This document shows, in pieces, positions 1 to 5,358 of a DNA stretch of 5,905 bases. Below the pieces are notes generated by a model, which was not told where the DNA came from, did not search any database, and was given only the letters and a program-made list of their open reading frames with translations. Both the position numbers and the translations under genes were made by a program. How positions within the stretch are numbered: the stretch's first letter is position 1; every line of letters begins with the position of its first letter. The stretch spans positions 1 through 5,905 of the forward strand of contig JAIXTU010000200.1 in assembly GCA_027483785.1 (NCBI GenBank). The letters run 5' to 3'. The stretch is from Flavobacterium sp. (lineage in GTDB: Bacteria > Bacteroidota > Bacteroidia > Flavobacteriales > Flavobacteriaceae).

Positions 1-80
1 ACATAAAAATCAAAGATTAAGCCTAATTCAAAACTAACTTACTTGCACGGATTGCCTCAAGGGCAGTATCCCAAAGTCCG
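1..80. repeat. Direct repeat, copy 1 (80 bp)
   Basis: Positions 1-80 match 230-309 in the same orientation at a constant offset of 229, with only two mismatches (position 50 G versus 279 T, and 54 G versus 283 A). The match stops sharply after position 80. On the left it reaches the window edge, so the copy may be longer than seen. It covers the last 19 codons of the DUF3050 reading frame plus 22 nt downstream of its stop codon. Only two copies are visible, so this is a partial duplication and not an array. Confidence 0.95.
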
Positions 81-112
81 TAGGCATCCACACGTCCGAA
101 ACGGAAAAATCT
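23..112 (-). pseudogene. 3' remnant of a DUF3050 gene
   Basis: Reading the minus strand from 112 to 23 gives an open frame of 29 codons and a TAG stop, preceded by an in-frame TAA at 113-115. Its last 19 residues, including GLWDTALEAIRASKLVLN, equal the C-terminus of the intact neighbour except for one change (Ala for Val, GCA for GTA); the other base difference is a silent Ile codon change. The first ten or so residues (RFFRFGRVDA) do not resemble the corresponding part of the intact gene. There is no start codon and no room for the rest of the domain, so this is a broken gene end left by duplication or rearrangement. It could not make a functional product. Whether another DUF3050 copy lies to the left cannot be seen. 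Confidence 0.75.
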
Positions 113-229
113 TTATTTAAAAAATTAGTTTTTACAGAGTTACTAGCATTTACATTTTTTCATTTGTAATATTGCAATATTACTTAGCATAAGTAGTTGT
201 TTTTTAGACTATTAATGAACAAAAAATCG
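113..229. other. AT-rich spacer between the direct repeats
   Basis: This 117-nt, very AT-rich segment separates the gene remnant from the second repeat copy. It has no credible coding frame; the only ATG-initiated frame noted is a 6-residue minus-strand one at 143-163. I see no convincing TANNTTTG promoter and no strong hairpin terminator for the DUF3050 gene that ends at 252. Its one clear structure is the palindrome at 166-183. Confidence 0.6.
166..183. promoter_or_regulatory. Perfect 18-bp palindrome, possible operator
   Basis: GTAATATTGCAATATTAC is identical to its own reverse complement, with its centre between 174 and 175. It does not extend further (T faces T on both sides). With no loop, it is a better candidate for binding a dimeric regulator than for an RNA hairpin. 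It lies in the repeat spacer, downstream of the DUF3050 gene and not in front of any gene visible here. In AT-rich DNA a chance palindrome of this length is possible but uncommon. No regulator family is assigned. Confidence 0.45.
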
Positions 230-309
230 ACATAAAAATCAAAGATTAAGCCTAATTCAAAACTAACTTACTTGCACGTATTACCTCAAGGGCAGTATCC
301 CAAAGTCCG
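230..309. repeat. Direct repeat, copy 2 (80 bp)
   Basis: This is the second copy of the 80-bp repeat described at 1-80. It spans 22 nt downstream of the DUF3050 stop codon (TAG on the minus strand at 252-254) and the last codons of that gene. Because this copy continues smoothly into an intact reading frame, it is probably the original and copy 1 the derived fragment, although gene replacement in the other direction cannot be excluded. Confidence 0.95.
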
Positions 310-1040
310 ATGCGCGCTTTCAAAGCTTCGATGGTCGCGGCAGTTGAAGCCTCCCACAAAGCGGCGTCGGTTCCGCATAACTCTGAAGTCATTTCTAAAG
401 CTAAATGACTGTGATGACCGCCATCAACTTCAATATGACGCTCGATGTAATACACAAACGATTTCAGTGAGTCGGGCGAATCAACGGCTATATCGCGCAG
501 CAGCGCGGTAAACATATTTGGGATTAAATCTTCCCGACCGAAAGTAAAAACGGCTGCTTGTAACGACAAGTTACCTTCGGCAATCAAATCAAAAGTGGTA
601 TTTAAAAAGCTTTTCACGCCAGATGAATACTTCGTTTGCTCGATTACATCTTTAATTGTAACGCCTTGCTGCAACTGCTGCAAAAATGTGGTGATGCCCG
701 TAGTATCGGCACCGGCATTTTGCATCGCTTTCAAATACATTTCAAAATGACTCATTCGAATACCATTTTCATCCACATCCGATTCTTCGCCACAAACAAT
801 CTCGTTGATTAAAAATCGGGTATTGGCATTTCCAACCGGAATCCAAGGAAGATCCACGCAAGTTAATCCGCGTTGCAAACTTTTCAATAAACTCATAAAG
901 TCGAAAACCGCAAAAACGTGGTGTTGCATAAAAATTCGCAAGTCGGCTATGGTTTCCATCTCAGCGTAAAGAGAATGATTTAAGATTTGCTCGCGATACG
1001 GAGCGATTTGCAACTGTAACTTTTCTACGTGGGCGTTCAT
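252..1040 (-). CDS. DUF3050 domain protein, candidate heme-oxygenase-like metal oxidase
   Basis: This encodes a 262-residue soluble protein with no signal peptide or membrane segment, so it is probably cytoplasmic. I recognise it as the DUF3050 family from its overall pattern (MQHHVFAVFDFMSLLK near residues 38-53, GREDLIPNMF at 168-177, and the His-rich segment at 202-212). The length suits a single whole domain. The family is thought to share the all-helical heme-oxygenase/TenA-like fold. Possible metal ligands are H98, E170, H202, D206 and H209, with a further carboxylate among E80, E84, E85 and E91. The E170-H202-D206-H209 spacing (32, 4 and 3) is that of heme-oxygenase-like diiron oxidases, so an oxidase role is my inference; substrate is unknown. 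The start chosen is the ATG at 1038-1040; a TTG two codons upstream is less likely. It is transcribed divergently from the peptide transporter operon, and its 3' end is duplicated at the left edge of the window. Confidence 0.85.
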   Translation of the reverse strand: MNAHVEKLQLQIAPYREQILNHSLYAEMETIADLRIFMQHHVFAVFDFMSLLKSLQRGLTCVDLPWIPVGNANTRFLINEIVCGEESDVDENGIRMSHFEMYLKAMQNAGADTTGITTFLQQLQQGVTIKDVIEQTKYSSGVKSFLNTTFDLIAEGNLSLQAAVFTFGREDLIPNMFTALLRDIAVDSPDSLKSFVYYIERHIEVDGGHHSHLALEMTSELCGTDAALWEASTAATIEALKARIGLWDTALEVIRASKLVLN

Positions 1041-1188
1041 ATTCAAATTTTTTGCGAAATTACGTTCTAATTTTATCGTTTTTAAAAACTTTAGAATTTC
1101 CTTACCACTTGTTAAGAACCTTTTGCGTCCTCAGATTCCTTACAATTTCTCAAAATAAAAACTACATTTGATTTTTACTCTAATCATT
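1041..1188. promoter_or_regulatory. Divergent intergenic region
   Basis: This 148-nt AT-rich region lies between the start codons of the DUF3050 gene (minus) and the first POT gene (plus), and must hold promoters for both. For the plus direction see the -7 element at 1163-1170. For the minus direction the nearest candidate is TAATTTCG (complement of 1055-1062), one mismatch from TANNTTTG, with no clear -33 TTTG at the right distance. No Shine-Dalgarno sequence precedes either start, as is usual in Bacteroidota. I see no riboswitch-like structure. Confidence 0.5.
1163..1170 (+). promoter_or_regulatory. Candidate flavobacterial -7 element (TACATTTG)
   Basis: TACATTTG matches the Bacteroidota/flavobacterial primary sigma factor -7 consensus TANNTTTG exactly. 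It lies 18 nt before the ATG at 1189, which would leave a short leader of roughly 10 nt. A -33 TTTG is not seen at the expected distance; the TTTG at 1122-1125 is too far upstream (37 nt). If this promoter is real, the TTG at 1168 lies inside it, which argues against that codon as the start of the transporter gene. Confidence 0.4.
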
Positions 1189-2841
1189 ATGTGGAAAAAT
1201 CATCCTAAAGCACTTCCTTATTTATTTTTATCCGAAATGTGGGAACGTTTCGGTTATTACCTCATGATCGGCATTTTCACGCTGTACCTCAAAGACGTTG
1301 AAGCAGGCTTTGCTATGACCGAAAAAGAATCATCTGATTTATACGGAACTTTCATCGCATTGGTTTTCTTAACACCGTTTTTAGGCGGACTCATAGCTGA
1401 TCGTTATTTAGGCTATAAAAAATCGATCATCATCGGCGGTTTGTTAATGGGTGTGGGCTACTTTTTGATGGGTGTTCACAACATTACGATCTTGTATATC
1501 GCTATGACCCTAGTTATCCTGGGCAACGGCTTTTTCAAACCCAACATTTCAACGCTATTGGGTAACTTCTACTCCAAAGCGCCGTATCTCGACAAAAAAG
1601 ACGAAGGATACAACATTTTCTATATGGGAATTAATATTGGTGCCTTTGTTTGTAACTTCTTCGGTGCCGCTTTAAAGATTGCGCTAGGCTGGCAATGGGC
1701 TTTTATGGCGGCTGGTCTCGGAATGTTTGTAGGCGTTTTGGTTTTTGTTCTTGGCAGTAAACACTACAGCGGTTTTGAAGAAAAAAAGGGCGTGCAACCG
1801 GGCGACATGCCGTTTTCAAAAATTCTGCTATACATTTTATTGCCTTCGGTTGCTTTCGGAATCATCGGTTGGTTGTTAAAAGGTACGGCTTCTGAAATAA
1901 ATCCAGACAGCTATATTTTCGGATCAGATTCAACAGATGCCTTCATTTTTGCTTGTATTCCCGTCGTTGCATTTTATGCTTCCCTGTATTTTCGCGCTAA
2001 AGCAGAAGACAAACGACCCATTGGCGCCCTTCTCGCCATCTTTTCTGTCGTAATTTTGTTTTGGGCCGTTTTTAAACTAAATGGCTCTGCCTTAAATACT
2101 TGGGCGGACAGATACACGGATCGCGAAGTTTCAGGTTCTACGCAAGCAGTCTTTAGTTCATTAAAACTTTCACAAGAACTCGACTACAAAAAAGATACGG
2201 TTGAAAAATACGACGAACAATTTCGCCTTCAAAAAGTAGATGGTGTAGTTCAAAAAGAAGTTGCTTATCCGCTCTATTTCAGAAATGTGGCAGATGAAAA
2301 AAAACCTCAAGACGGAGCCACGATTAGCGTTTGGGCAACCAACTTAAGCCAGTCGATAAATCCGGGTTGGGTTATTTTACTCACGCCGCTGGTAGTAGCG
2401 TTTTTCACTTGGTTACGCGGTCGCGGAAAAGAACCGGGAACACCAACAAAAATTGCTTTCGGATTACTGATTTCAGCACTTTCAGTCTTAGTAATGGTTG
2501 CTGCGGTAAATGCGGGTGGAAACGGCGCCGAAAAAGTAAGCGTTTGGTGGCTCATTGCTAATTACGGCATTATAACCATTGGCGAATTATTTCTGAGTCC
2601 GATGGGATTGTCGGTAGTCTCGAAATTGAGTCCGCCGAAAATTACCTCATTAATGATGGGTGGTTGGTTTCTTGCAACGTCTATCGGAAACAAATTAAGC
2701 GGCGTTTTAGCTAGTTTATGGGACACTTATCCGGACAAAGCCAATTTCTTCTGGGTGAATTTCGGCTTATTAATGATTGCTACGTTAATGATGTTCGCCT
2801 TATTGCGTCAACTCAATCGCGTGATGGCCGAAAAAGATTGA
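1189..2841 (+). CDS. POT/PTR family peptide transporter (TM7 Lys variant, large periplasmic insert)
   Basis: This 550-residue inner-membrane protein of the proton-dependent oligopeptide transporter family (major facilitator superfamily) is expected to import di- and tripeptides with protons. It shows the N-terminal ExxER motif (E16, E19, R20 in SEMWERFGYY), the GGLIADRYLGYKK loop (66-78), GNGFFKPNIS (112-121), the family signature FYMGINIGAF (144-153), and GELFLSPMGLS (465-475), whose E466 should correspond to the TM10 glutamate that holds the peptide N-terminus. The two extra helices of bacterial POTs lie near 211-230 and 249-268. In TM7 the usual FWxxFEQ reads FWAVFKLNG, with K296 replacing the glutamate. 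Residues 307-392 form a hydrophilic periplasmic insertion between TM7 and TM8. The ATG at 1189 is chosen because it begins at the normal family N-terminus; a TTG at 1168 adds seven residues and overlaps the promoter candidate. It is the first gene of the operon. Substrate preference is unknown. Confidence 0.93.
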   Translation: MWKNHPKALPYLFLSEMWERFGYYLMIGIFTLYLKDVEAGFAMTEKESSDLYGTFIALVFLTPFLGGLIADRYLGYKKSIIIGGLLMGVGYFLMGVHNITILYIAMTLVILGNGFFKPNISTLLGNFYSKAPYLDKKDEGYNIFYMGINIGAFVCNFFGAALKIALGWQWAFMAAGLGMFVGVLVFVLGSKHYSGFEEKKGVQPGDMPFSKILLYILLPSVAFGIIGWLLKGTASEINPDSYIFGSDSTDAFIFACIPVVAFYASLYFRAKAEDKRPIGALLAIFSVVILFWAVFKLNGSALNTWADRYTDREVSGSTQAVFSSLKLSQELDYKKDTVEKYDEQFRLQKVDGVVQKEVAYPLYFRNVADEKKPQDGATISVWATNLSQSINPGWVILLTPLVVAFFTWLRGRGKEPGTPTKIAFGLLISALSVLVMVAAVNAGGNGAEKVSVWWLIANYGIITIGELFLSPMGLSVVSKLSPPKITSLMMGGWFLATSIGNKLSGVLASLWDTYPDKANFFWVNFGLLMIATLMMFALLRQLNRVMAEKD

Positions 2842-2845
2842 AATA

Positions 2846-4342
2846 ATGAATGAAGCTATTCAAGATTTTCAGGATAAGTTTCCGAAACAACTCTGGCCAC
2901 TATTTTTCAGCGAAATGTGGGAGCGTTTCTGCTTTTACGGCATGCGCGGAATGTTGGTTATTTTTATGGTCGATGTCTTGTTACTCGACGATGAAAAAGC
3001 GAATTTACAATACGGTGCTACACAAGCTTTTGTTTATGCTTTTACGTTTATTGGTGGCTTATTTGCCGATAAAATACTTGGCTTTCGGAAGTCGTTGTTT
3101 TGGGGTGGTATACTGATGATTACCGGAAGCGTCATTTTAGCAATCGACCCAAAATCGTTCTTCTTTTTAGGCATCAGCTTTACAATTATTGGAACCGGAT
3201 TTTTCAAACCCAACATCACAACCATCGTCGGCATGCTTTATAAAGACGGAGATACGCGTCGAGATGCAGGCTTTTCGGCCTTTTATGCTGGCATCAATCT
3301 GGGTGCACTTTTGGGAGGCTATTTGTGTATTTCCGTTGGAAACGGATCGCTTTTTTCAGACTATGTTCCTACACATTTGCGCTGGAATGTAGCCTTTAGC
3401 TTCGCCGCTGTGGTAATGATTATTAGTTTACTCACATTTATAAATACTCAAAAAAAGTTGGGAACCATCGGTGTGAGTCCGTTGTTGCATCTAACGGCGT
3501 CTAAACGTAGGTTGGTTGAAGCCAGCGTTTTTCTGGGAAGTTTGGTAACTATTCCGATATTGATGACATTAGTGTCTGTTCCCGAATACACCGACATCTT
3601 TATGGCAATAATTGGTCCAGCTGCACTTTTATATCTCTTTTATGAAATGCGAAATTTCTCTCTAGTTGAAAACAAAAAATTGATTGCAGCGCTAATCTTT
3701 ATTTTGTTTTCGATTGTTTTCTGGGGATTTTTTGAACAAAGTGGCGGTTCGTTGAGTTTATACGCAGCTGAAAATCTACACAATACATTTTTTGGACTTA
3801 TACTTGATCCAAACGGCGTAAACAACGCCGCGAATTCATTATTTGTTATTCTTTTTGCAACCGTTGTTGGTTTGTTTTGGGTTTGGCTCTCGACAAGAAA
3901 ACGAGAACCTTCGACAACCTCGAAATTTGGATTTGGATTTATATTTCTAGCAGGCGGATTTCTAACTTTCTTTCTCGGTAAGAACTTCGCATCAGCAAAC
4001 GGACTTACTTCTCTTGAATTATTTACTTTGGGTTGGTTGGTGATTACTTTCGGCGAATTGTGTTTATCGCCTATCGGAATGTCGGCAGTAACAAAATTAG
4101 CACCTGAAAAAATTCAAGGAGTGATGATGGGAATGTGGTTTTTAGCGAGTGCGTACGGACAGTACATGGCTGGGATTTTAGGCGCAGGAATCGCAAAATC
4201 GGCAAAAAACATGTCGAATTTTGAGAAACTACAAGTTTACACCGCTGAATATAAGTTACTGGCATTATATGCGTTATTAGCTGGAATTTTACTATTATTG
4301 CTTTCGCCTTACATGAAGCGATTAACAGGCAGTGTAAAATAA
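2846..4342 (+). CDS. POT/PTR family proton-coupled peptide transporter (canonical TM7 Glu)
   Basis: This 498-residue inner-membrane protein is a second POT family transporter, starting 4 nt after the first gene's stop and surely co-transcribed with it. It has ExxER (E23, E26, R27 in SEMWERFCFY), GGLFADKILGFRK (70-82), GTGFFKPNIT (116-125), FYAGINLGAL (146-155) and GELCLSPIGMS (403-413, E404). Unlike its neighbour it keeps the conserved TM7 motif FWGFFEQSGGSLSLYA (292-307) with E297, a residue family studies tie to proton coupling. The TM7-TM8 loop is short (about 308-330). Bacterial-type extra helices lie near 226-245 and 251-268. The length is normal for the family. The start is the only ATG close to the upstream stop and gives an N-terminus of about 22 residues before the ExxER motif. 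The two proteins share motifs but differ throughout, so they are old paralogs. The substrate is expected to be di- and tripeptides. Confidence 0.94.
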   Translation: MNEAIQDFQDKFPKQLWPLFFSEMWERFCFYGMRGMLVIFMVDVLLLDDEKANLQYGATQAFVYAFTFIGGLFADKILGFRKSLFWGGILMITGSVILAIDPKSFFFLGISFTIIGTGFFKPNITTIVGMLYKDGDTRRDAGFSAFYAGINLGALLGGYLCISVGNGSLFSDYVPTHLRWNVAFSFAAVVMIISLLTFINTQKKLGTIGVSPLLHLTASKRRLVEASVFLGSLVTIPILMTLVSVPEYTDIFMAIIGPAALLYLFYEMRNFSLVENKKLIAALIFILFSIVFWGFFEQSGGSLSLYAAENLHNTFFGLILDPNGVNNAANSLFVILFATVVGLFWVWLSTRKREPSTTSKFGFGFIFLAGGFLTFFLGKNFASANGLTSLELFTLGWLVITFGELCLSPIGMSAVTKLAPEKIQGVMMGMWFLASAYGQYMAGILGAGIAKSAKNMSNFEKLQVYTAEYKLLALYALLAGILLLLLSPYMKRLTGSVK

Positions 4343-4373
4343 TTTCAGGCACGAATTTTGTAAAATTGTTAGT

Positions 4374-4826
4374 ATGAAAAAAATACTCTTATTCGGTTTT
4401 ATTATGGTCTCATTTTTGGGAATGAGCCAAGAAGTTAAATGGCTTACTTTGGAAGAAGCCCTAGTTGCGCAACAAAAAAATCCAAAACCTATTTTCATGG
4501 ATGTATACACCACTTGGTGCGGACCATGTAAAATGTTGGATAAAAACACTTTCGTTGATCCAAGCGTAACAGCTATCATTAATGAAAAATACTACGCGGT
4601 AAAATTCAACGCAGAAGGTAACGACGACGTTAACTTTAAAGGCGAGACCTACTCAAATCCAGGTTACGACCCAAACAAAAAAGGTCGTAATTCCCAACAT
4701 CAGTTTGCACAATTCTTGAAAGTTCCTGGTTATCCATCGATGGTAATAATTTCTCCAGAAGGCGAGATCAAAGAAACAATCGTTGGCTACCACACTCCAG
4801 AAAATTTGATTGCAAGAATTAAATAA
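4374..4826 (+). CDS. Exported thioredoxin family protein (WCGPC)
   Basis: This 150-residue thioredoxin-fold protein has an N-terminal signal peptide (about residues 1-18, a KK pair then a hydrophobic stretch ending MSQ), without a lipoprotein cysteine, so the mature form should be periplasmic. The active site is WCGPC (C49, C52) after the strand PIFMDVYTT, the classical thioredoxin sequence. The cis-proline is P121 in VPGYPSMVI. Between them lies a polar segment (about 82-110, EGNDDVNFKGETY onward) longer than in a minimal thioredoxin. The role is probably thiol-disulfide exchange on exported proteins; the direction (reductant or oxidant) cannot be read from sequence. It follows the second transporter by 31 nt with no convincing promoter or terminator between, so it is probably in the same operon. 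Its mature N-terminus (QEVKWLTLEEA) resembles that of the next gene (QELKWYTNMEEA), which points to an old tandem duplication. Confidence 0.9.
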   Translation: MKKILLFGFIMVSFLGMSQEVKWLTLEEALVAQQKNPKPIFMDVYTTWCGPCKMLDKNTFVDPSVTAIINEKYYAVKFNAEGNDDVNFKGETYSNPGYDPNKKGRNSQHQFAQFLKVPGYPSMVIISPEGEIKETIVGYHTPENLIARIK

Positions 4827-4828
4827 GT

Positions 4829-5299
4829 ATGAAAACCACTTTTAAGTTACTGCTAATCTGTCTTTTATTTGCCGCGCCTTCCATACAAGCCCAAGAATTA
4901 AAGTGGTATACAAATATGGAAGAAGCTTCAACGATTGCAATAAAGAAAAAGAAGCCATTGATGCTTTTTTTTACAGGTTCAGACTGGTGCGGCTGGTGCA
5001 TTAAACTGCAAAAAGAAGTTTTTCAAACACCCGAATTTAAAAGTTGGGCAGCCAAAAACGTGATTTTAGTAGAACTCGATTTTCCAAGAAGAAAAGCACT
5101 CGACGAGAATATTAAAACGCAGAATATGAATCTGCAAAAGCTATTCAACGTGCGCGGCTATCCTACGGTTTGGATTGTTGATGTCGACAAAAAGAACGCC
5201 GCGAACCTCGAACGTCTCGGCAGCACGGGTTACGTGGCTGGTGGCCCGACGGCTTGGATCACTGGTGCCGAACAAATCATCGCAAACAAAAAGAAATAA
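4829..5299 (+). CDS. Exported thioredoxin-like protein (WCGWC)
   Basis: This 156-residue protein has a signal peptide with a likely cleavage site after SIQA (residue 21), so the mature protein should be periplasmic. The thioredoxin-like fold is shown by the strand PLMLFFTGSDWCGWCIKL (43-60) with active-site cysteines C54 and C57, and by the cis-proline loop GYPTVWIVD (110-118, P112). It resembles the Thioredoxin_7 / DUF255-like group often annotated as thioredoxin family proteins in Bacteroidota. The WCGWC motif, with Trp in place of the usual Pro, should change the redox potential compared with the WCGPC neighbour. The lysine-rich tail (NKKK) ends the protein. It starts 2 nt after the previous stop, so translation is probably coupled, and it is the last gene before the operon's terminator. 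The substrate is unknown. Confidence 0.9.
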   Translation: MKTTFKLLLICLLFAAPSIQAQELKWYTNMEEASTIAIKKKKPLMLFFTGSDWCGWCIKLQKEVFQTPEFKSWAAKNVILVELDFPRRKALDENIKTQNMNLQKLFNVRGYPTVWIVDVDKKNAANLERLGSTGYVAGGPTAWITGAEQIIANKKK

Positions 5300-5320
5300 T
5301 TTTATCAATAAATATACTCT

Positions 5321-5358
5321 AAGCCGTATTTCTTTAAAGGGATACGGCTTATTTTATG
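5321..5358 (+). terminator. Intrinsic terminator of the transporter/thioredoxin operon
   Basis: AAGCCGTAT (5321-5329) pairs perfectly with ATACGGCTT (5342-5350), and the inner bases can pair further (two G-U pairs, C-G and T-A pairs), closing to a small loop. The T-rich tail TTATTTTAT follows on the plus strand. This fits a rho-independent terminator 21 nt after the operon's last stop. The minus-strand gene ends inside the right arm (stop at 5349-5351), so the same hairpin may also act on convergent transcripts, though the tail on that side is poorer in T. Confidence 0.85.

Noticed and set aside
95..105. Small hairpin TCCG-AAA-CGGA in the gene remnant
   Set aside because: A four-pair stem with a three-base loop is weak; no clean T-tract follows on either strand, so it is not a supported terminator.
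143..163. Six-residue minus-strand frame (MKKCKC) just after the palindrome
   Set aside because: It is too short, has no promoter or conserved context, and is expected by chance in AT-rich DNA.
1..309. CRISPR array or insertion sequence
   Set aside because: There are only two repeat copies, each partly coding, with no regular spacers, no terminal inverted repeats and no transposase gene in the window.
272..511. 79-residue open frame on the plus strand
   Set aside because: It lies wholly inside the DUF3050 gene on the opposite strand and its product is Arg- and Gln-rich low-complexity sequence with no recognisable domain.
1168..1188. TTG start seven codons upstream of the first POT gene
   Set aside because: The added residues do not fit the family N-terminus, and the TTG lies within a TANNTTTG promoter element.
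2307..2561. Open frames on both strands inside the first POT gene
   Set aside because: Both are overlapped completely by the well-supported transporter frame and have no recognisable features.
4354..4367. Inverted repeat AATTTT-GT-AAAATT before the first thioredoxin gene
   Set aside because: It is only A and T in the arms, as expected by chance here, and has neither the stem strength of a terminator nor a clear match to a promoter; TAAAATTG next to it has one mismatch to the -7 consensus and would leave no leader.
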